A stretch of DNA of 64,000 nucleotides from Deefgea rivuli DSM 18356 (GTDB lineage: Bacteria > Pseudomonadota > Gammaproteobacteria > Burkholderiales > Chitinibacteraceae), in contig NZ_JHVM01000015.1 of NCBI RefSeq assembly GCF_000620145.1, forward strand, positions 35,131-99,130, in the 5' to 3' direction. The stretch's first letter is position 1. Every line of letters begins with the position of its first letter. Under the pieces are notes generated by a model that was not told the DNA's origin, ran no database searches, and saw nothing but the letters and a program-made list of their open reading frames with translations. Below are positions 43,960 to 53,212 of this stretch, one piece after another. A program made the translations under genes and the position numbers.

Positions 43960-44268
43960 ACCATAACCCAATTGAGTAATATTCGTAATTTCACTGCCTA
44001 CAAATCTCACTTTCATCATAAAACGCTGTGGGCCAAAATTGTAAACCCACTCAGTAAACACTTGCTCACCACCGTAGCGGCGATTGCCCCAGTTATCCGT
44101 AAAATAATAAGGCGCGCTAAATTCGTGTCGATCTGTCGGCGCACCGCAAGCTTGTTCGACTCGACTCATCGTATCGCCCAACTCCAGTAAGGCCTGACCA
44201 CAACGCAATCCCACCGCACTCGCAGGCAAAGCGGCCAACAAGAAAACTAATAACCATAATTTACGCAT
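43954..44268 (-). CDS. DUF2845 periplasmic protein
   Basis: 104 residues: signal peptide MRKLWLLVFLLAALPASAVG, then LRCGQALLELGDTMSRVEQACG and PYYFTDNWGNRRYGGEQVFTEW, the conserved parts of DUF2845. Two Cys residues may form a disulfide. Function unknown. The stop codon lies within hairpin repeat I. It starts three bases after the ThrE-small-subunit stop and may be the third gene of that operon. Confidence 0.8.
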   Translation of the reverse strand: MRKLWLLVFLLAALPASAVGLRCGQALLELGDTMSRVEQACGAPTDRHEFSAPYYFTDNWGNRRYGGEQVFTEWVYNFGPQRFMMKVRFVGSEITNITQLGYGS

Positions 44269-44271
44269 GAT

Positions 44272-44730
44272 TTAATTCCTGTTCCGTTGCGGTAATAGCA
44301 AAATCGGTGCCGCAATGCCAAACGCCAGCGCCAACACAATCATCCCCGCCTTTACACCACTCACGCCCGCCGCAATCAACAACGCTTGCCCCGTGTCACC
44401 CGCAGGCAAAGTCGCAATTCCCAGCAAAGCTTGCACTGCTTTATACATATACGTGCCTGGCACCATCGGAATCGCCGCGCTAATCGCATAAATCACTGCG
44501 GGTTCATTGCGGCGTGCCGACCACCATTCAGCAATCAAACCAATTAAAATCGCCGCAACTAAAGTGCCAAATACAATATCGCCATTCAAAGTCATGACCA
44601 ACTTGCGCGCGGCATGACCCAACACGGCCAACACACCGCACATCCATAAAGCGCGCGGTGGCACATTAAATAACAGCGCGAATCCCAAAGCAGCAGGCGC
44701 CGCCCATAATTCCAATAACCAAGGCGCCAT
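44272..44730 (-). CDS. Threonine/serine exporter, C-terminal membrane half (ThrE_2/DUF3815)
   Basis: 152 residues with about five TM helices, including FNVPPRALWMCGVLAVLGHAAR and PAVIYAISAAIPMVPGTYMYKAVQAL, typical of the DUF3815 half of two-gene ThrE exporters. The ATG immediately follows the stop of the larger subunit, so the two are coupled. Confidence 0.85.
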   Translation of the reverse strand: MAPWLLELWAAPAALGFALLFNVPPRALWMCGVLAVLGHAARKLVMTLNGDIVFGTLVAAILIGLIAEWWSARRNEPAVIYAISAAIPMVPGTYMYKAVQALLGIATLPAGDTGQALLIAAGVSGVKAGMIVLALAFGIAAPILLLPQRNRN

Positions 44731-45498
44731 TTAAATCCCCAAAATCCGCAGTGCCAAACTCACGCCCACGGCAATACCAAAAACAATCACTGCGCTCATC
44801 GTAAAACGCACCATACCATTTAGATAATTACCATTCAGTAAATCCGCGGCACCATTAATTAAAGGTACACCAGGAATCAAAAATAGCACTGACGCGGCCA
44901 ATGCGGCATCTGGCGTTGCGGTGAAATGGCGCAATACGCCGACGAAAAGCAAGGCAACAAAGCTGGCCGCCGTCGCAAAAACCGAAGGCTTAAAATGGCG
45001 CAAAACTAAGTAAAACCGAAGCGCCATGCCCAGTGTCGAACCCAAAGTCGTAATCAAAATCGCCGCTACATCGCCACCAAACAAAGCCGCAAATGCACCA
45101 CAAGATAAGCCAACCAAAACAGTAATTAGCCAACGTGGATAATGAATCGCACGCTGGGCAATAGTATCTAACGCTAATTGTGCGCGCACAGGATCAAGCT
45201 CATCCTGCTCGAGATCGACCAACCATTGATTTAGCGACGTAAGCAAAGCGAAGTTCGCGCCCATATGCGGTGCTTTGCGAAATCCAGTTTCGCGCTCATC
45301 GCCCCACTCTATGGTTGCCCCGATATTGGTTGAAGAAATAATCACTTCCACCCGTGCCGCACCCAGCGCTTTAGCAGTGCGCTGAATCAACAAGGAAGTC
45401 CGATGCGTACTCGCACCCGATTGATGAGCAAGCAGACCGACTTGCAAAGCAAAAGTCAAAATTTTTGGGAGTGGATAGTTGGGTTTCATACCCACCAT
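44731..45498 (-). CDS. Threonine/serine exporter, N-terminal half (ThrE/DUF1212)
   Basis: 255 residues. An N-terminal soluble part with FALQVGLLAHQSGASTHRTSLLIQR and VEVIISSTNIGATIE is followed by five TM helices containing LFGGDVAAILITTLGSTLGM and FLIPGVPLINGAADLLNGNYLNG. It resembles the DUF1212 part of Corynebacterium ThrE. ATG 45489 is an alternative start. With the small subunit it should form a complete exporter. Confidence 0.85.
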   Translation of the reverse strand: MVGMKPNYPLPKILTFALQVGLLAHQSGASTHRTSLLIQRTAKALGAARVEVIISSTNIGATIEWGDERETGFRKAPHMGANFALLTSLNQWLVDLEQDELDPVRAQLALDTIAQRAIHYPRWLITVLVGLSCGAFAALFGGDVAAILITTLGSTLGMALRFYLVLRHFKPSVFATAASFVALLFVGVLRHFTATPDAALAASVLFLIPGVPLINGAADLLNGNYLNGMVRFTMSAVIVFGIAVGVSLALRILGI

Positions 45499-45814
45499 AA
45501 TAGATAAATGTGGAGATTACATCTTGCCATCTATCAAAAAATACACTGGGATTAGTCTTAAAATTCAATTACTTGACCTTTTAGCAAGGAAAAATAACCA
45601 ATTATCTCCCTGACAAGTCAAATCTAGAAGTGAGGACTATATTCAGTTGATGTTAAATCAACACATATAGAACAGATAGACCATTGATTTAAAACAAATT
45701 TTAATCAACCGTTTATCTTTTCAAAACAACCAGCCATCAGTCAATGTAAATATCACCATATCAGTATATTATAATATACAAATTATACATGTTTGTCAGA
45801 ATTGTAAGGGGAAG
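45499..45814. other. AT-rich intergenic region upstream of pilY1
   Basis: Composition falls sharply at about 45,500. The region should hold the promoters for pilY1 and, divergently, the exporter. TATTATAATATACAAATTAT near 45,768 is a plausible AT-rich core, but no clear -35/-10 pair is claimed. TAAGGGGAAG precedes the pilY1 ATG. Confidence 0.4.
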
Positions 45815-48800
45815 ATGATGTACAGCCAATTTAAAGTTAAACCCATTCATGTTTGGATTGGATTAGCACTAGCAGTCCAAAGTCAACTTTTATTGGCTGT
45901 AGGACCCTATCCAGCTTTACCACCCACATTATCAACTTCAGTTGCACCCAATGTAATGTTATTAATTGATAACTCAGGCAGCATGTTACAAGATACTAAC
46001 AATGCTTGGATTACTCAATCATCAAATTCAAACTGTAATGAAACTAATGAAATTTGGACTGGATGTATTAGCAATTCAACGTATCGTAATTGGATAGATA
46101 GTGAAGTATCAAATCCAAATACGAAAATGAATATTGCAAAAAGAGTATCACGGAATCTAATTATAAATAATCCGAGCTTACTTTGGGGCGTTTCTTCCTT
46201 TAGGGTAAATGACACCACGGGTGTTGGTGGAACTGAAAGGGGAGAAGGCGGAAAGATTGTTACTGCAATTGGTGCCAGCATTGGAACATCTACTGACACG
46301 AATACATCCACTGTTTTAGGTGGGATTAATAGCTTAAGAGGTAGAACAGCAACCCCACTAGGGGAGGCACTATTAGAGATAACTCAATATTATCAAGGTA
46401 AAGCATCAAACTTTGGAGTTATTAGTGGAAACTATACCAGCCCAATAAAATATAGATGTCAAAAAAACTTTACCATTGTACTCACTGATGGTGAAGCTAC
46501 AGATGATAATAACCATTCAGGTGTAAGCATTTGCACAACAACGACTGCTAATTGTCCTTCAATATTAGAAGGCTCAAATCCAGCCTCATCTACACCAGGA
46601 TTTGGAGATACTAGTAATCGTCCACGTGCTTTACGTGATGTTGCCAAATATGCAAATGAACTTGACATGCGTACCACTGGTAATGATTTAGATAATAAAT
46701 CATTCGACGATGTAAAATTTAAAACTCAAAATATGCAAACCTACACAGTAGGTTTCGCTGTTGTTAATAACGTTTTACCAGCAGCAGCAAAAGTGGGCGG
46801 TGGTAAATATTATCCAGTAATTAATGAAGCAGAGTTAACAACTTCACTAACTAATGCAGTGAATGATATCGTTGCATCAATATCTAACGCTGGTGGTGTA
46901 GCTACACAAACAGATATTGTAAGCACTGCTAATAAAGTATTTCAGCCCGTATTTAATCCCAAAGGATGGTATGGCGAATTACGTTGCTACAATTTAGATT
47001 CAGCAGGTAATTTTAATCCTGCAACATCACAATGCACTCCAAATGCCAAAGCTGTTATCCCCGCTGTAGCTAGTAGAAAAATATATTCTTCAAAAGTAAC
47101 AGGCTCTACTCCAACAACAACATCATTTATTTTTAATGATACCGCTGGATTGACTGCAATGACTTCAGCACAATCAACAGCACTTGGTAGCAGCTCAGCA
47201 GAACGAAAAAATACAATTAATTTTATTCGTGGTACTGAAAATATTTCAGGATTTAGAACACGACCAAATGGTTTACTGGGTGATATCGTAGATAGTCAAC
47301 CTGTTGTTGTATCCAAACCAATTGGGCAAACATTAGATTCAGATTATGCAAAATTTACCACTGATAATGCCTCAAGAAATATGGTATTTATTGGCGCTAA
47401 TGATGGAATGCTGCATACATTTGGCATTAGCAATATGACTGAATTAATGGCATATATTCCTTCACCAGTTTATTCAAATTTAAAATCATTAACTGCAAGT
47501 GATTATGGAATAAGTGGCGGAACGCCTCATGAATTTTATGTTAATGGCAGTATGCGGCAAGCAGATATAAAACTCGGTGGAAATTGGAAAACAATATTAG
47601 TTGGTGGTCTAGGGCAAGGAGGCAAAGGTTATTACGCAGTAGATGCAACTCAAGATACAAATTTTTCTGCAGCGAACACTACAATAAAATGGGAATGGAC
47701 AGATCAAAGTACAAATACGATGGGTTATGCTTTTGGCACCCCAATTATTTATAACGTACGTACAGCAACTGATACCGTAACACCAGCAGTTATCTTAACA
47801 AACGGATATGAAAATAAATGGGTGAAAGGAGCATCACCACAAACACCTAATACATCATCACTTTATATTATTAATGCAAATACTGGTGCATTAATTAAAC
47901 AAATTGATGTTACTGGTGGAGCGGGTTTATCTTCACCAGCAGGTATAGATGCAGGACAAGATGGCGTATTAGATTATCTTTATGCTGGTGATATTAACGG
48001 TAAATTATGGCGATTTGATTTAACTGATGAGAATCCTGATAATTTTAAAGTAGTTGCAACACCAATTTATAATGCAGGTACAAGTAAACCAATTGTGATG
48101 CGGCCTGCTGTAATGCAATTAAATGATAAAGATGGAAATCAAATTGGTAATTTAGTAATGTTTGGTACAGGTAAACTATTAACTGATACAGATAGAACTG
48201 ATATAACACAACAATCATTTTATACAATTGTTGATAAGATGGAAGATTCCCCAACAACAATAGTTGAATCTAGTTTACAAGCACAATCGATTTCAGAAAC
48301 TAAAGATATTAGTAGCGGAACAAATATCAGAATTGGCAACTATAGAAAAGCATCAGCAAGTCCACTTGATTTAAGAACAGGTACAAATACAGCTGATTCT
48401 ACAAAAAATAAAGGCTGGTATATTAATTTCCCAGTAAGTAGTGAACGATTAGTAACTTCACCAATGATTTTTGATGACAAAATTTTATTTGGAACAGGTA
48501 TACCTCAATCCACTGAAAAGTGCTTACCAGGTGGTAAAGGGTGGGTTATGGGTTTAAACCCATATACAGGTTCAGTAACTACAAACAATAGTAAAAAAAC
48601 TAAGTTATCGTATAGCTTTATTGATATCCAAAAAGATGGAAAATCAACAGAAGCTGATAAAGTTAAATTTGCAAGTGGTGATCAATTTATAAGTGGTTAT
48701 GAAAAAGAAGGAATTCCTACAGAGCTAACATATGTTGCAAGTGAAAATAAAATTGTAACCCCAACTGATAATAGCGGTTCATCTTTAGATATTGGCAAAG

Positions 48801-49045
48801 TTATCGCACAGCGTGAAGCAAATTATATGGCTGTTTACACAGGAAATCCAAAATTAATTGTTGATTCAAATGGAAAAAGTAAGCCTGCCATAAAAATTTA
48901 TAAACCAATGCCAAAACCAGCATCAACAGGAAAGGGAACTCTTTACGGAGGAACTATTGGTAGCGATACTGTTGATAAAGAAAATTTATTAAGTAAATCA
49001 TCAGGTGTCAAAGTAGAAACAACAATTTGGCGGGAGATTAAATAA
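45815..49045 (+). CDS. pilY1: Type IV pilus tip adhesin PilY1/PilC
   Basis: 1076 residues. Signal peptide (IGLALAVQSQLLLAVG), a von Willebrand A-like domain with MIDAS motif LIDNSGSM (Asp52), and a C-terminal beta-propeller: MVFIGANDGMLHTFG, GLGQGGKGYYAVD and DAGQDGVLDYLYAGDINGK with WRFDL (Ca site near 712-720). PilY1 caps and primes type IV pili and mediates adhesion and surface sensing. Base composition is much lower in G+C than the genome (15 of 60 in the line at 48181). First gene of the minor-pilin operon. Confidence 0.92.
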   Translation: MMYSQFKVKPIHVWIGLALAVQSQLLLAVGPYPALPPTLSTSVAPNVMLLIDNSGSMLQDTNNAWITQSSNSNCNETNEIWTGCISNSTYRNWIDSEVSNPNTKMNIAKRVSRNLIINNPSLLWGVSSFRVNDTTGVGGTERGEGGKIVTAIGASIGTSTDTNTSTVLGGINSLRGRTATPLGEALLEITQYYQGKASNFGVISGNYTSPIKYRCQKNFTIVLTDGEATDDNNHSGVSICTTTTANCPSILEGSNPASSTPGFGDTSNRPRALRDVAKYANELDMRTTGNDLDNKSFDDVKFKTQNMQTYTVGFAVVNNVLPAAAKVGGGKYYPVINEAELTTSLTNAVNDIVASISNAGGVATQTDIVSTANKVFQPVFNPKGWYGELRCYNLDSAGNFNPATSQCTPNAKAVIPAVASRKIYSSKVTGSTPTTTSFIFNDTAGLTAMTSAQSTALGSSSAERKNTINFIRGTENISGFRTRPNGLLGDIVDSQPVVVSKPIGQTLDSDYAKFTTDNASRNMVFIGANDGMLHTFGISNMTELMAYIPSPVYSNLKSLTASDYGISGGTPHEFYVNGSMRQADIKLGGNWKTILVGGLGQGGKGYYAVDATQDTNFSAANTTIKWEWTDQSTNTMGYAFGTPIIYNVRTATDTVTPAVILTNGYENKWVKGASPQTPNTSSLYIINANTGALIKQIDVTGGAGLSSPAGIDAGQDGVLDYLYAGDINGKLWRFDLTDENPDNFKVVATPIYNAGTSKPIVMRPAVMQLNDKDGNQIGNLVMFGTGKLLTDTDRTDITQQSFYTIVDKMEDSPTTIVESSLQAQSISETKDISSGTNIRIGNYRKASASPLDLRTGTNTADSTKNKGWYINFPVSSERLVTSPMIFDDKILFGTGIPQSTEKCLPGGKGWVMGLNPYTGSVTTNNSKKTKLSYSFIDIQKDGKSTEADKVKFASGDQFISGYEKEGIPTELTYVASENKIVTPTDNSGSSLDIGKVIAQREANYMAVYTGNPKLIVDSNGKSKPAIKIYKPMPKPASTGKGTLYGGTIGSDTVDKENLLSKSSGVKVETTIWREIK

Positions 49046-49566
49046 TGAATAATAGTAAAACAATTCGTTTAAAAACAAATGGATTTACATTAGTTGAAAT
49101 GATGATTACCGTTTCTATTCTTGGAATACTGGCATCAATTGCAGTGCCTAATATGATGGATTTACTTAAAGATGCAAAATTATCTTCGCAGAGTGATTTA
49201 TTAATCACAAGCTTAAGTAATGCTCGATTAGAAGCAATTAAGCAAAAAAAAGATATTCAATTTTGTCCTGTAAGTAATGCAAATACGGCCACAGCATGTT
49301 CAACTAATGCTATTGATTGGTCTAACGGCTGGATAATTATTGAAAGTGGTACTAATACAATATTGCAGCGCGTAGTAGTACAAAAAAATATAACAATCAA
49401 CAGTGGAACAGGAAGTCCAACATTAGTTACATTTAATTCAACACATGGTAGTGCAACACCTGCAATTAATTTTTCAGCTTGTATTAAAGATAGAAAACAA
49501 CAGAATATTACAGTCTCACTATCTGGACATGTTAGTAAAAGCATTAGTAGTACGATATGCTCTTAA
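49045..49566 (+). CDS. fimT: FimT/GspH-type minor pilin
   Basis: 173 residues. A prepilin leader ends at Gly13, with NGFTLVEMMITVSILGILAS giving the +5 Glu and N-terminal helix, followed by a GspH/FimT-like beta domain (SSQSDLLITSLSNARLEAIK, then IQFCPVS). Prepilin peptidase would cleave and methylate it. One-base overlap with pilY1 (TAATG). Its ortholog in Pseudomonas is FimU or FimT. Confidence 0.88.
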   Translation: MNNSKTIRLKTNGFTLVEMMITVSILGILASIAVPNMMDLLKDAKLSSQSDLLITSLSNARLEAIKQKKDIQFCPVSNANTATACSTNAIDWSNGWIIIESGTNTILQRVVVQKNITINSGTGSPTLVTFNSTHGSATPAINFSACIKDRKQQNITVSLSGHVSKSISSTICS

Positions 49567-49593
49567 TGCTCATATTATTAAAGAGGTTTTAGT

Positions 49594-50106
49594 ATGCATA
49601 AGCAACTGGGAATATCATTAATTGAAGTGATGGTTTCAGTCATGATATTAGGTTTAGGTTTGTTAGGTCTTGCTGCACTACAAGCGCGCTCTGTTATTAT
49701 GAATCAAAGTTCTTATTATCGTAGTGTTGCAGCGGATGTATCAGCAGATTTAAGTGATCGTATACGTGCAAATCGAACACCATTTTTAGCAAGTACTGAT
49801 GCTGATTTACCAACTCCATTACCACCAAATTTTTCAAAATGCATTCAAGATACTTCAGATCATGACATAGTAAATTGTTCAACACAGGATACTGGAGTAC
49901 AAGCGTATTTAGTTTCTACTGAAATGGATAATTGGAATCAGTACTTACGTTCTCAACTACCAGGAGCAACTTACGTACTAACAGCAGTAGCTGGTCAATC
50001 AGCTGGATTTTTTCGGTATAACTTGACTATTAATTGGGTTGATAATAGATCGAAAACATCATCAGTTGATGCTCAAATAGCTAGTTATTCTACGGTGATT
50101 GAATAA
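49594..50106 (+). CDS. pilV: Type IV pilus minor pilin PilV
   Basis: 170 residues: leader MHKQLG, then ISLIEVMVSVMILGLGLLGLAALQA, the standard PilV N-terminus. SYYRSVAADVSADLSDRIRANR matches the family's conserved helix. Part of the pilin priming complex under PilY1. AAAGAGGTTTTAGT precedes the ATG. The stop overlaps the pilW ATG. Confidence 0.88.
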   Translation: MHKQLGISLIEVMVSVMILGLGLLGLAALQARSVIMNQSSYYRSVAADVSADLSDRIRANRTPFLASTDADLPTPLPPNFSKCIQDTSDHDIVNCSTQDTGVQAYLVSTEMDNWNQYLRSQLPGATYVLTAVAGQSAGFFRYNLTINWVDNRSKTSSVDAQIASYSTVIE

Positions 50107-50858
50107 TGAAAAATAATAAAGGATTTACGTTAATAGAAATAATGATTGCTATGGCGATTTCATTAATTGCTTTATTGGCAGTGTCTGAACTTTATATAAA
50201 CACTAGAAAAACATCCAATTTACAATCTATGCAAAATAGAGTTTCAGAAGATGGTAGATATGCAATATTTATGTTGCAAAAAATAATTGGTCAAGCTGGA
50301 TTTAGGCCAAACCCGAATGTTGCTATGGGAACTGATCGTGTAACAGCAACATCCAATGAATCTATTTCAATTAAATTTAATTCAGATGGTACTAATCAAA
50401 TTAACTGTGATGGTGCCGGAGCAACAAGTGGTGATGTTACGCTTGTAATTGCTAAGTCAGGTAATAAATTACAATGTGGTTCTGTGGATTGGATAGCACC
50501 AAGTGCTTCAGGAACTGGTAATGGTACTGAATTAATAGATTTTAAAATTAAATATGGTGTTGATACTGCACCTACTGGTACTGAAGGTATATATGGCTGC
50601 GGTGTTGAAGCAGGAGATGGAACTAAACCTAGGGATTGTATTGCTGATAGTTATGTTGATACATTATCAGGTGGAGTTACTGCTGATCAAATTTCATCAG
50701 TTCAAGTTTGTTTAGTTTTAAGAAGTGAAAAAATAGATTCTTCTGTTATAAAATCAGCTGCTGTTAAAGATTGTAATGATGTTGATATTACTTCATCTCA
50801 GAACGATAAAAAATTATATAGAATGTTTCGTTCAACTGTTTTATTAAAAAATAGTTAG
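50106..50858 (+). CDS. pilW: Type IV pilus minor pilin PilW
   Basis: 250 residues. Leader plus KGFTLIEIMIAMAISLIALLAV, then RVSEDGRYAIFMLQKIIGQAGFR, the recognisable PilW region, and a Cys-containing beta domain with YGCGVEAG. One-base overlap with pilV. Confidence 0.88.
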   Translation: MKNNKGFTLIEIMIAMAISLIALLAVSELYINTRKTSNLQSMQNRVSEDGRYAIFMLQKIIGQAGFRPNPNVAMGTDRVTATSNESISIKFNSDGTNQINCDGAGATSGDVTLVIAKSGNKLQCGSVDWIAPSASGTGNGTELIDFKIKYGVDTAPTGTEGIYGCGVEAGDGTKPRDCIADSYVDTLSGGVTADQISSVQVCLVLRSEKIDSSVIKSAAVKDCNDVDITSSQNDKKLYRMFRSTVLLKNS

Positions 50859-50869
50859 GTGGTGATCAA

Positions 50870-51361
50870 ATGAAATTTGATAAACAAAATGGATTTATTT
50901 TAATAATTTCATTGATTTTACTTGTGGTAGTTACTATTTTAGTTGTAAATGGTATGCGTAATACAATTATGAATGAAAAAATGTCAGGTAATTACATGGA
51001 CCGTAATAGAGCTTACCAAGCTGCTGAACAAGCACTTCGTCAAGGTAGTGCTTTATTGCAAGCTAATGCAGATTCTTGTCTAGATGGATGCACAAATAGT
51101 ACAGTTACTGGAGTAGGTTCTATAGTAACTGCAATGCCAAGTGTATGGTCTGATACTAATTCTAAAGATATTGTTTTAGATACTACTTCAGGTAAAGAAC
51201 AATTAACTTCTGCAAAATTTCTTATTAATCAATTACCAGACTCAATGCGGCCAACTGGAAAAGAATCATGTAAAGCATATAGTATTATGGGGCGTGGACA
51301 AGGTATTGATGCTCGTTCTGTTGTTATGTTGCAAACAACAGCCTTTGTTTGTCCACTTTAA
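50870..51361 (+). CDS. pilX: Type IV pilus minor pilin PilX
   Basis: 163 residues. NGFILIISLILLVVVTILVVNGMR lacks the usual +5 Glu, as is common in PilX/GspK-type pilins. NEKMSGNYMDRNRAYQAAEQALR is the conserved PilX helix. GGTGGTGATCAA precedes the ATG. Confidence 0.88.
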   Translation: MKFDKQNGFILIISLILLVVVTILVVNGMRNTIMNEKMSGNYMDRNRAYQAAEQALRQGSALLQANADSCLDGCTNSTVTGVGSIVTAMPSVWSDTNSKDIVLDTTSGKEQLTSAKFLINQLPDSMRPTGKESCKAYSIMGRGQGIDARSVVMLQTTAFVCPL

Positions 51362-51371
51362 GGTTTTTAAT

Positions 51372-51746
51372 ATGAAAAAAAATTTAGGCTTTAGTTTAAT
51401 TGAAATGATGATTACTGTGGCTATTATTGGTATTTTAGCTAGTATTGCATTGCCAAGCTATCAGCAATATATAATTAAAACTCGAAGAACTGATGTGCAA
51501 CAAACTATTACATCTCAAGCACAAGCATTCGAGAGATATTTTACAAGCAATGGTAGATATACAAGTACTGGTACTACTTGTGCAGTAGCAAATTCATCTA
51601 ATACTTATTATACAATTACATCTGATTGTAGTACCGCTAATACGTTTACTGTTACTGCAACACCGATTACAGGTAAATCACAAGCTAATGATGGAACTAT
51701 AACGTTGACCAATACTGGTGCTAGAACTGGTACTTGGATTAATTAA
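51372..51746 (+). CDS. pilE: PilE-type minor pilin
   Basis: 124 residues: leader MKKNLG, FSLIEMMITVAIIGILASIALPSYQQYIIKTRRTD with +5 Glu, then FERYFTSNGRYTSTGTTC and a second Cys making the C-terminal D-loop. Short, as for the PilE minor pilin of Pseudomonas rather than the Neisseria major pilin of the same name. The in-frame upstream start at 51294 lies inside pilX and is rejected. Last gene before a terminator. Confidence 0.87.
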   Translation: MKKNLGFSLIEMMITVAIIGILASIALPSYQQYIIKTRRTDVQQTITSQAQAFERYFTSNGRYTSTGTTCAVANSSNTYYTITSDCSTANTFTVTATPITGKSQANDGTITLTNTGARTGTWIN

Positions 51747-51772
51747 TTATTTTTTGATTATTTACTAATTAT

Positions 51773-51812
51773 AAAAAATCCCATAAATTTAATTATTTAT
51801 GGGATTTTTTTA
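51773..51812 (+). terminator. Intrinsic terminator of the minor-pilin operon
   Basis: AAAAAATCCCATAAAT and ATTTATGGGATTTTTT pair around TTAATT. The stem is AT-rich like the operon. Confidence 0.88.
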
Positions 51813-51839
51813 TAATTTTTGTAGCTTACAATTTTTTTT

Positions 51840-52080
51840 TGTATCTAAAATTTTTTTGGGGTTTTGATTTATATATATATTGATAAGTAAAAGATAGTAG
51901 TAATAGATAAGGATTCAAATTTCTGTGGATAACTCTAGAAGCTGATATTTATCAACAACTTATCTTATCCACATGGGTAGGTACAAGTCCTGCTGCTGCT
52001 GTGGATAAAATGTGCTGTGTTTTAGTCTTTTGCTGTGGATAACACTTATCCACATATGCAGTTAGTTTACTCCACATTTT
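51840..52080. other. Candidate replication origin (oriC-like): DnaA box cluster with AT-rich unwinding element
   Basis: Five perfect TTATCCACA boxes lie within 131 bases: 51924-51932 (-), 51965-51973 (+), 52000-52008 (-), 52034-52042 (-) and 52046-52054 (+). A near match, TTATCAACA, is at 51949. Left of the first box is an AT-rich stretch with ATATATATATTGATAAG and a run of TAG/TAA triplets (GATAGTAGTAATAGATAA) resembling DnaA-trio elements. dnaA and dnaN are not in the window. A non-origin DnaA-titration site is the main alternative. Confidence 0.75.
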
Positions 52081-52147
52081 AAGTGACTGATTTGTATAGG
52101 ATTGTGTGAATAAGCTGTATAATCGCGGGTTTTCTGGGGGATGTTCG

Positions 52148-53053
52148 ATGGCGATTCAGTGGTTTCCGGGTCATATGCATGTGGCGCAAAAGAAAGTGGC
52201 AGAGACAATGGCCAAGGTGGATATGGTCATCGAGATCGTGGATGCGCGGATGCCGCTGTCGAGTAGTAACCCGATGATTGAGAAGTTGCGCTTGCATCGT
52301 CAACGCCCTGCACTGAAGATCATCAACAAGATTGATCTTGCTGATCCTGCTTTGAGTCAGCTGTGGTTGAACTATTTCCGCCAGCAAGCCGGTACCGAAG
52401 CTTTGTTGATGGGTGAAGACAATAAAGCTGCAGCGATCAAGCAGATTGCGGTGCTATGTAAAAAACTTGCACCGTTTCGCAATAATGCTGAGAAACCGCT
52501 GCGCGCAATGATTTTGGGGATTCCGAACGTCGGTAAATCTACGCTGCTGAATATTTTGGCGAAGCGCAAAGTGGCTCGTGTCGCGGATACACCGGGCGTA
52601 ACTAAGTCGCAGCAGCGGATTGAGACGCTAGATGGCGTGATTCTGTACGACACGCCCGGTTTGATGTGGCCTAAGGTCACACACGAGCCATCGGGTTTCC
52701 GCCTCGCCTTGGGTGGTTCTATCGGCCGTAATGCCTATGATGAGGTCGTGGTGGCGTATTTTGCGATCGAAACCTTGCGTGAACGCTATCCAAAAGAGTT
52801 AATGGCGCGTTATAAGCTGAGCAATCTGGATGGCACGGTAGATGAGTTGTTTAACCTGATTGGTCGCAAACGTGGTGCTTTGATGGCCGGTGGTGTGATC
52901 GATGAGCAAAAAACGGCTGATTTGATTATCACGGACTATCGTAGCAAAGCGATTGGTCGCATGACTTTGGAAGTACCAGATGACTTTATTGGTGTTGATT
53001 TGAGCTACGGCGTTGATGTGGTTGATGAAGTCACTGAAGAAAATGATGAGTGA
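52148..53053 (+). CDS. rbgA: Ribosome biogenesis GTPase (RbgA/YlqF family)
   Basis: 301 residues with circularly permuted GTPase motifs: INKIDLAD (G4) precedes GIPNVGKSTLLNIL (G1) and DTPGLMWPK (G3). The N-terminus MAIQWFPGHMHVAQKKVAE is the family hallmark. RbgA helps mature the 50S subunit. The start at 52148 follows TGGGGGATGTTCG; the upstream in-frame ATG at 52106 is not used. Confidence 0.94.
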   Translation: MAIQWFPGHMHVAQKKVAETMAKVDMVIEIVDARMPLSSSNPMIEKLRLHRQRPALKIINKIDLADPALSQLWLNYFRQQAGTEALLMGEDNKAAAIKQIAVLCKKLAPFRNNAEKPLRAMILGIPNVGKSTLLNILAKRKVARVADTPGVTKSQQRIETLDGVILYDTPGLMWPKVTHEPSGFRLALGGSIGRNAYDEVVVAYFAIETLRERYPKELMARYKLSNLDGTVDELFNLIGRKRGALMAGGVIDEQKTADLIITDYRSKAIGRMTLEVPDDFIGVDLSYGVDVVDEVTEENDE

Positions 53054-53056
53054 TTA

Positions 53057-53110
53057 TTAGGTATGTATAGCTAGGCTTTATTTAATAAGGCTTAGCGTTA
53101 AATACCTAAA
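53057..53110. repeat. 50-bp hairpin repeat, copy J
   Basis: TTAGGTATGTATAGCTAGGC and TAAGGCTTAGCGTTAAATACC followed by TAA, around a TTTATTTAA centre. It starts right after the rbgA stop. Confidence 0.7.
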
Positions 53111-53212
53111 CTATTTTGTTGTGTAGATGTTTTTTGCTGTGTTATACAATGATTTGCTTTTAAAATGTGGCTGAGTGATTTAGTTTTGCTGTCTGCCTAA
53201 AGGGAACCGATT

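Larger units (their letters stand above)
51747..52147. other. Gene-free region between the pilin operon and rbgA
   Basis: About 400 bases: the pilin-operon terminator, an AT-rich stretch with TTATATATATATTGATAAG, and the DnaA-box cluster described separately. No protein or RNA gene is seen. Confidence 0.7.
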
